Assembly: GCF_900109735.1 (NCBI RefSeq)
Contig: NZ_FOAS01000002.1
Span: forward strand, 248,001 to 312,000
DNA: 64,000 nt
Source of the DNA: Atopomonas hussainii
Lineage (GTDB): Bacteria > Pseudomonadota > Gammaproteobacteria > Pseudomonadales > Pseudomonadaceae
Direction: 5' to 3'
Made by a program: the position numbers and the translations under genes. The notes beneath the pieces are model-generated. The model ran no database searches. It was not told where the DNA came from and saw only the letters and a list, made by a program, of their open reading frames with translations. Every line of letters starts with the position of its first letter. Positions within the stretch are counted from its first letter, which is position 1. This document shows positions 34,535 through 42,217 of this stretch, piece by piece.

Positions 34535-36886
34535 ATGAGTAAGCATCACAACGAAGGCGCGTCGTTCCTCGAGCGTCTGGTCTTTAACAACCGCCCGGCA
34601 GTGATTCTGCTGTGCGCGTTGATTTCGGTCTTTCTGTTTTACCAAGCCGCGCAGGTAAAGCCGTCGACCAGTTTTGAAAAAATGATCCCGCTGCAGCACC
34701 CGTTCATTCAGAACATGCTGGAGCACCGTAACGATCTGGCTAACTTGGGTAACTCCATCCGTATTTCTGTTGAGGCTGTCGATGGCGACATCTTCACCAA
34801 GGAATACATGGAAACCCTGCGTCAGATTAACGACGAAGTCTTCTACATCGGCGGTGTAGACCGTTCCGGTTTGAAGTCACTGTGGAGTCCCAGCGTACGC
34901 TGGACCGAAGTGACCGAAGAAGGTTTTGCCGGTGGTGAAGTCATTCCGCAAACCTACGACGGCTCGGCTGAGTCGCTGGAAGAGCTGCGTAATAACGTCC
35001 TCAAGTCTGGTCAGATTGGCCGCTTGGTGGCGAACAACTTCAAGTCCAGCATCATCGACGTGCCGTTGGTTGAGGAATACCCCAACCCGGAGAACCAAGG
35101 TGAACTGCTGAAGCTGGATTACCGCAAGTTCTCTCACGAGATCGAAGAGAAAATTCGCGATAAGTACCAAGCGAAAAACCCCAACGTCAAAGTGCACGTG
35201 ATTGGTTTCGCCAAGAAGGTCGGCGACTTGATCGACGGCATCATTCAAGTGGTGATGTTCTTCGGTTTGGCTTTCGGCATCACCTTGGTGTTGCTGTACT
35301 TCTTTACCCACTGCATGCGCAGCACCTTGGCGGTATTGCTAACCACCACGATTGCGGTGATTTGGCAGTTGGGCTTGTTGCACACCATGGGCTTCGGTCT
35401 GGATCCGTATTCGATTCTGGTGCCGTTCTTGGTGTTCGCGATTGGTATTTCCCACGGCGTGCAGAAGATTAACGGTATCGCCATGGAAGCCGGTCAAGCG
35501 GAAGACGCCCTGTCGGCGGCCCGTCGTGCTTTCCGTCAGCTGTTTATGCCGGGTTTGATTGCGCTGCTATCCGATGCGGTAGGTTTCGTGACCCTGCTGC
35601 TGATCGATATCGGCGTGATCCGCGAATTGGCTATTGGCGCCTCTATGGGTGTGGCAGTGATCATTCTGACCAACCTGATCCTGCTGCCAGTGACCATTTC
35701 TTATCTGGGTATCAGCAAGAAGTCGGTAGAGCGCAGCCGTAAGCAGGCCAGCAGCGAAAGCCCCATGTGGCGCAAGGTGTCTAACTTTGCTCACCCGGTG
35801 GTTGCACCGATTTCTGTCACTGTGGCCTTGCTGGCTGTGGTCGGCGGCCTTTGGTATGGCCAGAACCTGAAGATTGGAGACCTTGATCCGGGCGCGCCTG
35901 AGCTGCATCCAGACTCGCGCTACAACTTGGATAACGACTTCATCATCAAGAACTACTCGACCAGTTCTGATGTGCTGGTGGTGATGGTCAAAACCAAGCC
36001 TGAAGGTTGTTCGATCTACGACACTCAGTACGCCATCGACCAGCTGATGTGGAAGCTGGAGAACACCGAAGGCGTGCAGTCGACCATCTCGCTGGTGACT
36101 GTGGCCAAGCAGGTGATCAAGGGTATGAACGAAGGCAACCTGAAATGGGAAAGCCTGTCGCGTAACCAAGACATCCTCAACAACGCCATTAGTCGTGGCA
36201 CCGAGCTGTACAACGGCGACTGCTCATTGGCGCCGGTGCTGGTGTTCTTGAACGATCACAAAGCCGACACACTGATCCGTGTGGTTAACGAGATCAATGA
36301 GTTCACCGCAGAGTACGATACGGAAGACCGCAAGTTCCTGCTCGCAGCGGGTAACGCCGGTATTGAGGCTGCCACTAACGTGGTGATCGATCAGTCGGAA
36401 GAAACCATGCTGATGGCCGTGTATGCGGCGGTGAGCATCATGTGCTTGCTGACCTTCCGCTCCATCGCGGCAACCTTGTGTGTGATTCTGCCCTTGGTGT
36501 TGACCTCCATCCTCGGTAACGCCTTGATGGCGTATCTGGGTATTGGGGTGAAGGTGGCGACCCTGCCGGTGATCGCGCTGGGCGTGGGTATCGGTGTGGA
36601 CTACGGTATCTACATCTACAGCCGTCTGGAGTCTTTCCTGCGTAAGGGCTTGACGCTGCAAGAGGCTTACTACGAGACACTCAAGAGCACAGGTAAAGCG
36701 GTATTGTTTACCGGTATCTGCTTGGCGATTGCGGTGGCTACGTGGATCTTCTCGGCGATTAAGTTCCAGGCCGATATGGGCTTGATGCTGACCTTCATGT
36801 TCTTGTGGAACATGGTGGGCGCAATCTGGCTGCTGCCGGCGCTGGCACGTTTCCTGATCAAGCCGGCCAAGCTGCGTCAGGCGTAA
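34535..36886 (+). CDS. MMPL/RND-superfamily exporter
   Basis: The 783-residue inner-membrane protein has the 1+5+1+5 helix plan of the RND superfamily's HAE3/MMPL branch. TM1 is at about 24-44, periplasmic loop 1 at 45-235 and TM2-6 from about 240 to 395. A short cytoplasmic link, TM7 (about 425-445) and loop 2 follow, with TM8-12 at about 620-775. Conserved acidic positions lie in TM4 (SDAVGF) and TM10 (GVGIGVDYGIYIYSR). Such proteins use proton flow to move lipids or hydrophobic molecules. No membrane-fusion or TolC gene is nearby; the DUF1302, DUF1329 and Ycf48-like proteins may replace them. A terminator follows. Confidence 0.85.
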   Translation: MSKHHNEGASFLERLVFNNRPAVILLCALISVFLFYQAAQVKPSTSFEKMIPLQHPFIQNMLEHRNDLANLGNSIRISVEAVDGDIFTKEYMETLRQINDEVFYIGGVDRSGLKSLWSPSVRWTEVTEEGFAGGEVIPQTYDGSAESLEELRNNVLKSGQIGRLVANNFKSSIIDVPLVEEYPNPENQGELLKLDYRKFSHEIEEKIRDKYQAKNPNVKVHVIGFAKKVGDLIDGIIQVVMFFGLAFGITLVLLYFFTHCMRSTLAVLLTTTIAVIWQLGLLHTMGFGLDPYSILVPFLVFAIGISHGVQKINGIAMEAGQAEDALSAARRAFRQLFMPGLIALLSDAVGFVTLLLIDIGVIRELAIGASMGVAVIILTNLILLPVTISYLGISKKSVERSRKQASSESPMWRKVSNFAHPVVAPISVTVALLAVVGGLWYGQNLKIGDLDPGAPELHPDSRYNLDNDFIIKNYSTSSDVLVVMVKTKPEGCSIYDTQYAIDQLMWKLENTEGVQSTISLVTVAKQVIKGMNEGNLKWESLSRNQDILNNAISRGTELYNGDCSLAPVLVFLNDHKADTLIRVVNEINEFTAEYDTEDRKFLLAAGNAGIEAATNVVIDQSEETMLMAVYAAVSIMCLLTFRSIAATLCVILPLVLTSILGNALMAYLGIGVKVATLPVIALGVGIGVDYGIYIYSRLESFLRKGLTLQEAYYETLKSTGKAVLFTGICLAIAVATWIFSAIKFQADMGLMLTFMFLWNMVGAIWLLPALARFLIKPAKLRQA

Positions 36887-36905
36887 GGTCAGAGCGGTAA
36901 AAAAG

Positions 36906-36929
36906 GCCGACCTTAGGGTCGGCTTTTTT
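36906..36929 (+). terminator. Terminator of the DUF1302-exporter cluster
   Basis: The stem GCCGACC/GGTCGGC with a four-base loop is followed by six T, 19 bases after the exporter stop. Confidence 0.88.
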
Positions 36930-37003
36930 ATGTCTGCAGTTTCTATGGTCGAAAGGCAAAGCCTGCTGACGTACCATGGCGGCAGTTTCTTATGAGGTGC
37001 TGC

Positions 37004-37285
37004 ATGGACGCTGTACAACACGAAGCCTTGGTTCACTTCTTGCGTTTAGGCTCGCGCACGTTGACTCATCTCACGGCGGCCATGGCCCGCCAGTCATTTA
37101 CCTTGCTGAAAAGCACAGATCCCGATGTGCGCCTTGCGGCGCAAAACATGCTGGACAACCTCTCGGCCATTAGCACAGAGCTTGATCAGCAGTGGCAAGG
37201 TATGGCCACGTTGCTAGGGGTACATTTGCAGTCCGGCAATCTGCCGTTTCTCGAAGAGGTACAGATGAGTAGCGTGGATGAGTGA
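37004..37285 (+). CDS. Hypothetical small helical protein upstream of cinA
   Basis: The 93-residue protein starts at ATG 37004 after GAGGTG. It is predicted to be all-helical, without membrane segments or cysteines, and contains LHSL-type amphipathic stretches and an acidic C-terminus. Its end overlaps the cinA-family start by eight bases, so the two are likely translated together. I do not recognise the family; it may be a pseudomonad-specific partner of the amidase. Confidence 0.6.
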   Translation: MDAVQHEALVHFLRLGSRTLTHLTAAMARQSFTLLKSTDPDVRLAAQNMLDNLSAISTELDQQWQGMATLLGVHLQSGNLPFLEEVQMSSVDE

Positions 37286-37793
37286 GCATCTTGATCTGCA
37301 GATTAGTCAGTTAGCGGCTGAGCTTGGCACGCTGTTGCAGGCGCATGCTTGGCAGGTGACCACGGCAGAGTCGTGTACCGGCGGCGGTATTGCTGAGGCC
37401 ATCACGCGGATAGCCGGCAGCTCCGCCTGGTTTGAGGCGGGCTTTGTGGTGTATTCCAATGCACAGAAAACCCGTCAGTTAGGGGTGTCTGAGGCTTTGC
37501 TGGCGGCGCATGGCGCTGTGAGTGAGCCTGTGGTGTGCGCCATGGCGCAAGGGGCTTTACAGCTGGCAAATGCGCAATGGGGCGTGGCGGTTAGCGGCAT
37601 AGCCGGGCCGGGCGGTGGTAGTGAGCATAAGCCGGTAGGCACCGTATGGTTGGCTTGGGCAGGCCCAGGTGGCATAGAAGCGCAGCGTTTTCTATTTACC
37701 GGTGACCGCCACGCCGTGCGGCAGCAAAGCGTTGTCTGTGCTTTGCAAGGCCTGCTGCTGCGCATTCGCACAGAAAAAAACAATCGGGGCTAG
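37278..37793 (+). CDS. CinA C-terminal family nicotinamide-nucleotide amidohydrolase (PncC-like)
   Basis: The 171-residue protein corresponds to the C-terminal amidase domain of CinA alone. The signature TTAESCTGGGIAEAITRIAGSS near residue 27 includes the catalytic Ser-Cys-Thr-Gly segment, and SGIAGPGGGSEHKPVGTVW closes the site. PncC deamidates NMN to nicotinic acid mononucleotide in NAD recycling. The gene lies just upstream of recA in pseudomonads and is often cotranscribed with it in other bacteria. Here a LexA-regulated promoter separates them. Confidence 0.88.
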   Translation: MSEHLDLQISQLAAELGTLLQAHAWQVTTAESCTGGGIAEAITRIAGSSAWFEAGFVVYSNAQKTRQLGVSEALLAAHGAVSEPVVCAMAQGALQLANAQWGVAVSGIAGPGGGSEHKPVGTVWLAWAGPGGIEAQRFLFTGDRHAVRQQSVVCALQGLLLRIRTEKNNRG

Positions 37794-37802
37794 GCGAGCG
37801 AT

Positions 37803-37836
37803 TTGCCTTATGGAATAATGCTGTCTACATATACAG
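37803..37836 (+). promoter_or_regulatory. recA promoter with LexA (SOS) box
   Basis: CTGTCTACATATACAG at 37821-37836 matches the gammaproteobacterial SOS box CTGT-N8-ACAG. TTGCCT (37803-37808) and TACATA (37826-37831), 17 bases apart, form a likely promoter whose -10 lies inside the box, so LexA would block polymerase. Confidence 0.85.
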
Positions 37837-37878
37837 TACTTTGCCTTTGTGGCGAGCCACCGACTTTGAGGAAAACTA

Positions 37879-38916
37879 ATGGACGATAACAAGAAGCGGG
37901 CCCTCTCGGCAGCCTTGAGCCAAATCGAGCGTCAGTTCGGTAAAGGTGCGGTGATGCGCATGGGCGATCACGAGCGTCAGTCGATTCCTGCCGTCTCTAC
38001 CGGCTCGCTGGGCTTGGATATCGCGCTGGGCATTGGCGGTTTGCCGAAAGGCCGTATCGTGGAAATTTATGGCCCGGAATCGTCGGGTAAAACCACGCTG
38101 ACCTTGTCTGTTATCGCGCAAGCACAGAAGCAGGGTGCAACCTGCGCCTTCGTTGATGCCGAGCACGCGCTAGACCCTGAGTACGCTGAAAAGCTGGGCG
38201 TTAATGTTGACGATCTGTTGGTCTCGCAGCCTGATACCGGCGAGCAAGCGCTGGAAATTACCGACATGCTGGTGCGTTCTAATGCGGTCGACGTGATCAT
38301 TGTCGACTCAGTGGCTGCGCTGGTGCCCAAGGCTGAGATCGAAGGCGAAATGGGTGATCAACACGTCGGTCTGCAGGCGCGTTTGATGAGCCAAGCGCTG
38401 CGTAAAATTACCGGTAACATCAAAAACGCCAACTGTTTGGTGATTTTCATTAACCAGATTCGGATGAAGATCGGCGTGATGTTTGGCAGCCCCGAAACCA
38501 CCACTGGCGGTAACGCACTGAAGTTTTACTCGTCTGTACGCTTGGATATTCGCCGCACTGGCGCGGTGAAAGAGGGCGACGAGGTAACGGGTAGCGAGAC
38601 ACGCGTAAAAGTAGTGAAGAACAAGGTGTCGCCGCCGTTCCGTCAGGCTGAATTCCAGATCATGTACGGCAAGGGCATCAACCTTGGCGGTGAAATCATC
38701 GATCTCGGTGTGCAAATTGGCGCGGTCGAAAAGTCCGGCGCTTGGTACAGCTACCAAGGCAACAAGATCGGCCAAGGCAAGGCGAACGCTTGTAAGTACC
38801 TAGAAGATAATCCGGAAATCTCTGCGGCTATTGAAAAGCAAGTGCGTGATCAGTTGCTCGGCAAGCCGGGCAAAGTGGTCGATGTCGATGAGCCTGCCAT
38901 GGAGGCAGACGCCTGA
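37879..38916 (+). CDS. recA: RecA recombinase
   Basis: The 345-residue protein forms filaments on single-stranded DNA, drives strand exchange and triggers LexA self-cleavage. Seen are the Walker A loop GPESSGKTT (about 66-74), the Walker B-type [12 protein letters not shown], the L1/L2 DNA-binding loops around [20 protein letters not shown] and [15 protein letters not shown], and an acidic C-terminal tail. The ATG follows GAGGAAAAC. It is preceded by a LexA box and followed at once by recX. Confidence 0.98.
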   Translation: MDDNKKRALSAALSQIERQFGKGAVMRMGDHERQSIPAVSTGSLGLDIALGIGGLPKGRIVEIYGPESSGKTTLTLSVIAQAQKQGATCAFVDAEHALDPEYAEKLGVNVDDLLVSQPDTGEQALEITDMLVRSNAVDVIIVDSVAALVPKAEIEGEMGDQHVGLQARLMSQALRKITGNIKNANCLVIFINQIRMKIGVMFGSPETTTGGNALKFYSSVRLDIRRTGAVKEGDEVTGSETRVKVVKNKVSPPFRQAEFQIMYGKGINLGGEIIDLGVQIGAVEKSGAWYSYQGNKIGQGKANACKYLEDNPEISAAIEKQVRDQLLGKPGKVVDVDEPAMEADA

Positions 38917-39389
38917 TTCGCCAACGCAAGGCTATAGAAAGCTCGGCGGATATCCGTCGAGCTGCCATGGATTTACTCGCCCGGCGTGAACACGGTCGGG
39001 CAGAGCTTGAGCAAAAGCTACGCCGCAAGGGTGTGGTGGATGCGGCGTTACTCGATCGCGTGCTCGATCAGTTAGAAAGCGATGGTTTACTCAGTGAACA
39101 GCGCTTTTTAGACGCCTATATTCGTTCGCGCATTAATGCCGGTTTTGGGCCACTGAAAATCAGCGCTGAACTGCGCCAAAAGAATATTGCCGATTCTGCC
39201 GCAAGGCTTGCCCTAGAGGGTTATCACGACTGTTGGCACGATGTTATGCTGGCCGCCAGACACAAGAAGTTCGGGCACCAAGGCTCAGTCAAGGATCGAG
39301 AGTCGTTAGCTCGGCAGTTCCGTTTTCTGCTTTATCGGGGCTTTCCACATAATCTTATCCAGCAGGCGCTCTTTAAGTCTGCTGAGTAG
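38913..39389 (+). CDS. recX: RecX, RecA regulatory protein
   Basis: RecX binds and disassembles RecA filaments. From the first ATG (38967) the product is 140 residues and would lose the start of the first helical repeat. The frame is open upstream, where [18 protein letters not shown] matches the usual RecX N-terminus. GGAGG at 38901-38905 is ideally placed seven bases before CTG 38913 (or ten before ATT 38916), giving about 158 residues, close to the P. aeruginosa length. No ATG, GTG or TTG exists there, so a non-standard start overlapping the recA stop is proposed; ATG 38967 is the conservative choice. The remaining sequence has the three tandem three-helix repeats. Confidence 0.85.
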   Translation: MIRQRKAIESSADIRRAAMDLLARREHGRAELEQKLRRKGVVDAALLDRVLDQLESDGLLSEQRFLDAYIRSRINAGFGPLKISAELRQKNIADSAARLALEGYHDCWHDVMLAARHKKFGHQGSVKDRESLARQFRFLLYRGFPHNLIQQALFKSAE

Positions 39390-39400
39390 CTTGGGCCTTC

Positions 39401-39444
39401 TTGTCACTTAGCTGCGCCTTTGTTCGCGGCATATGTCGTGACAA
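39401..39444. promoter_or_regulatory. Inverted repeat in the pel promoter region
   Basis: TTGTCAC (39401-39407) and GTGACAA (39438-39444) are exact complements 30 bases apart in the 77-base gap between recX and pelA. They do not match the FleQ box consensus but are well placed for a regulator of pel. Confidence 0.35.
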
Positions 39445-39466
39445 CAACAAGATAAGTGGATAAGTC

Positions 39467-42217
39467 GTGCGTCTAGCATTGTTCTTAGTGCTCTTACTCA
39501 GCTCGACTGGGGTGCTTGCTGCGCCTGCGGTGGCTTTTTTCTATGGCACTACCCCTCCTTACGAAGAACTCACCCAGTTTGACTGGGTGGTTTTGCAGCC
39601 CAATCACAGCAGCGCTGAGGGCTTGCAGCAGTTAACTAGCCAAGCCAGCAAAGCCATTGCGTATTTGTCCATTGGCGAAATGGCTGATGTCGATGCGGCC
39701 AGTGACGATTTTATTGCTGCCCGCTTAGCCGCGAATGCCGCGTGGGGCAGCCGCGTGATGGACTTGACGAGCGATAAGTGGCGTAACCATTTATTGGCGC
39801 AGGCCAGCACCTATGCGCAGCAAGGCTTTAAAGGGCTGTTTTTCGATACCTTGGATAGCTTTAACCTAGCGCCTGCCGAGGTTCGCGAAGCGCAGCGCCA
39901 AGCCTTGATCAGTGTGCTGGAGGCTTTGCGCCAGCAGCACCCTGAGTTGCTACTGATTTTTAACCGTGGCTTTGAAGTGCTTGGCGATTTGTCGTTCAAG
40001 CCAGCTGCCGTGGCCGTAGAGTCGTTAGAGGCGGGATGGAATGCGGCAACCGGCGAGTTTCGCAGCGTGCCCGCTGCCGACCAAGCATGGCTGGCCGCTC
40101 AGCTGCAGCCGCTACAAGCTAAAGATATTCCGATTATCGCCCTTGAGTACTTGCCGGCAGCGCAGCGCGAGGCTCGCGAACAGCTGGCCAAGCGACTGGT
40201 TGCTCAGGGATTTATTCCTTGGATTGCAACCCCTGAGTTAGACACTTTGGGCCAAGGCGCTTTGCGTGTTGAACCACGGCGCATTGCCGTGCTCTATGAC
40301 CAGCGCGAGGGGCTGCTAGCCTATAACGCGGCGCATACCTTACTGAGTGGATTGCTGGAGTATTTGGGCTATCGCGTCGACTATTTTGCTGCTGATCAAG
40401 GCCTGCCTGCACAGCCGCTGCATGGCTTGTACGCTGGCGTGGTCGTATGGATGACCAGTGGCGCGCCGGCAAACAGTGTGGCTGTTGAGGCGTGGCTGAG
40501 CGCGCGGATCACTGAAGGTGTTCCACTGGCCTTTATGGCGGGCATGCCGGTTCAGGGTAACCAGCTGTTGTCGCGCTTGGGTTTAAAGCCTTATGAGCTG
40601 CCGCCTAAGAAGCCACTAGAGTTGCAGGTGCTTGATGAGCAGCTGTGGGGCTTCGAGGGCAAGCTCAAACTGCGCACGCGTGGTTTGAGTCTGTTCACTG
40701 CCGCGTCGGCCGGGCGAATTGCGCCTCTGTTGCAACTTAGCGATGCCTCCGGGAGCGAGTTATTACAGGCTGGTCTTGCTGAGTGGGGCGGCTTTGTGCT
40801 CAATCCCTATGTGCTAGAGCAGGGCGGGGCCAGTCAGTTGCGCTGGCTTATAGATCCTTTCGCATTCCTGCAAAAAGCCCTGCGTTTGCAGCCACAACCG
40901 GTGGCAGAGTTCAGCACTGAGAACGGCCGCCGCATTGCGACGGTGCACTTGGATGGCGACGGCTTTTTATCGCGCGTTGAGGTGCCAGGCAGCCCGTATG
41001 CTGGGCAGTACGTGCTGGATACTTTTATTCGCGGCTACCCCGGGCTGTTACACAGTGTTTCGGTGATTGAAGGCGAGGTGGGGCCTAAAGGGCAGTTTCC
41101 GCATTTAGCCCGCGAGCTTGAGCCCATTGCGCGGGAGATTTTTGCCGAAGACACCGTCGAGGTAGCCAGTCACTCCTACAGTCACCCGTTTTTTTGGCGC
41201 CCCGAAGTGGCCAGTCAGCGTGAAGGTTTTAACGCGGAATACGGCTATCACATGCCGATTCACGGCTATAAGCTCGATTTTAAACGGGAAATTATTGGCT
41301 CACGTGATTACATCAACTCACGCCTAACCACGCCACAAAAGCCGGTCAAAGTGATGTTTTGGTCAGGCGATGCCTTGCCCAATGAAGAAACACTGCGGCT
41401 TACTTATGGCGCTGGCTTAGGCAACATCAACGGGGCGGTGACTAAGCTGACCAATGCCTACCCGTCTTTGACTGGCCTGTACCCGATGATTCGGCCGGTT
41501 AATGGGGTTTTGCAGTTTTACGCGCCGATCATGAATGAGAACGTGTACACCAACTTGTGGACAGGCCCTTATTACGGCTTCCGTGAGTTGCAAGAAACCT
41601 TCGAGCTCACTAATCAGCCGCGGCGTTTAAGGCCGTTAAGCCTCTACTATCACTTTTATGCCGGCACTGAACTGGCTTCGATTCGGGTCATGCATGACTT
41701 GTATCGCTATATCGAACAGCAACAACCTATGCCTCTGTGGATTAGCCAATACCTCACGCGTTTGGAAGGCTTTTATCGCGCCTCAGTGGCACAAACGCTG
41801 AGCGGGGCTTATCAATTGCGCAATTTGCGTGGCCTGCGCACCCTGCGTGTACCGAGTGCCTTGGGTTGGCCCGATTTGCGCCGCTCGGAAAATGTCGCCG
41901 GTGCCTTTGAGGATGCCTCGGGGCGCTACATCCATCTCAGCGCCGATAATGCTGTGCTGTATTTACAAGCATCACCGAGTGATGAGATCGGTCTAGTGCA
42001 GGCCAATCTGCCGCTGACTGCCTGGCGGCGCCTCAGCGCTACTTCCGTACGTGTTGGCTTCTCTGGCTTTTACCCGTTGCAGTTTAGTGTGCGCGGCAAA
42101 GGCAGCTGTGCGTTGACGGTCAATGGCCAGCGTTTTGCCGGACAGCGTCAGGGGCAGTCGGTGGCTTTTAGTCTTCCTTATACGAGCATTAAAGATGGTC
42201 AACTCGACTGTCGCTGA
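39467..42217 (+). CDS. pelA: PelA, periplasmic Pel polysaccharide hydrolase/deacetylase
   Basis: The 916-residue precursor starts at GTG 39467 with a signal peptide (MRLALFLVLLLSSTGVLAA). Domains in order are a TIM-barrel glycoside hydrolase (GH166; about 25-270, with GLFFDTLDSF), a reductase-like middle domain (about 270-420), and a carbohydrate esterase deacetylase (about 500-780). The deacetylase shows HLDGDGF (Asp) and SHSYSHP (His-x3-His metal ligands). A C-terminal beta domain follows. PelA trims and partly deacetylates Pel, a cationic galactosamine-rich polymer, before export. It is the first gene of pelABCDEFG; its end overlaps pelB by 23 bases. Confidence 0.95.
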   Translation: MRLALFLVLLLSSTGVLAAPAVAFFYGTTPPYEELTQFDWVVLQPNHSSAEGLQQLTSQASKAIAYLSIGEMADVDAASDDFIAARLAANAAWGSRVMDLTSDKWRNHLLAQASTYAQQGFKGLFFDTLDSFNLAPAEVREAQRQALISVLEALRQQHPELLLIFNRGFEVLGDLSFKPAAVAVESLEAGWNAATGEFRSVPAADQAWLAAQLQPLQAKDIPIIALEYLPAAQREAREQLAKRLVAQGFIPWIATPELDTLGQGALRVEPRRIAVLYDQREGLLAYNAAHTLLSGLLEYLGYRVDYFAADQGLPAQPLHGLYAGVVVWMTSGAPANSVAVEAWLSARITEGVPLAFMAGMPVQGNQLLSRLGLKPYELPPKKPLELQVLDEQLWGFEGKLKLRTRGLSLFTAASAGRIAPLLQLSDASGSELLQAGLAEWGGFVLNPYVLEQGGASQLRWLIDPFAFLQKALRLQPQPVAEFSTENGRRIATVHLDGDGFLSRVEVPGSPYAGQYVLDTFIRGYPGLLHSVSVIEGEVGPKGQFPHLARELEPIAREIFAEDTVEVASHSYSHPFFWRPEVASQREGFNAEYGYHMPIHGYKLDFKREIIGSRDYINSRLTTPQKPVKVMFWSGDALPNEETLRLTYGAGLGNINGAVTKLTNAYPSLTGLYPMIRPVNGVLQFYAPIMNENVYTNLWTGPYYGFRELQETFELTNQPRRLRPLSLYYHFYAGTELASIRVMHDLYRYIEQQQPMPLWISQYLTRLEGFYRASVAQTLSGAYQLRNLRGLRTLRVPSALGWPDLRRSENVAGAFEDASGRYIHLSADNAVLYLQASPSDEIGLVQANLPLTAWRRLSATSVRVGFSGFYPLQFSVRGKGSCALTVNGQRFAGQRQGQSVAFSLPYTSIKDGQLDCR

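Noticed and set aside
36224-37036. 270-codon minus-strand frame opposite the exporter gene
   Set aside because: Overlaps the membrane helices of the MMPL protein and gives a His/Gln/Arg-rich product without motifs; it also crosses a terminator.
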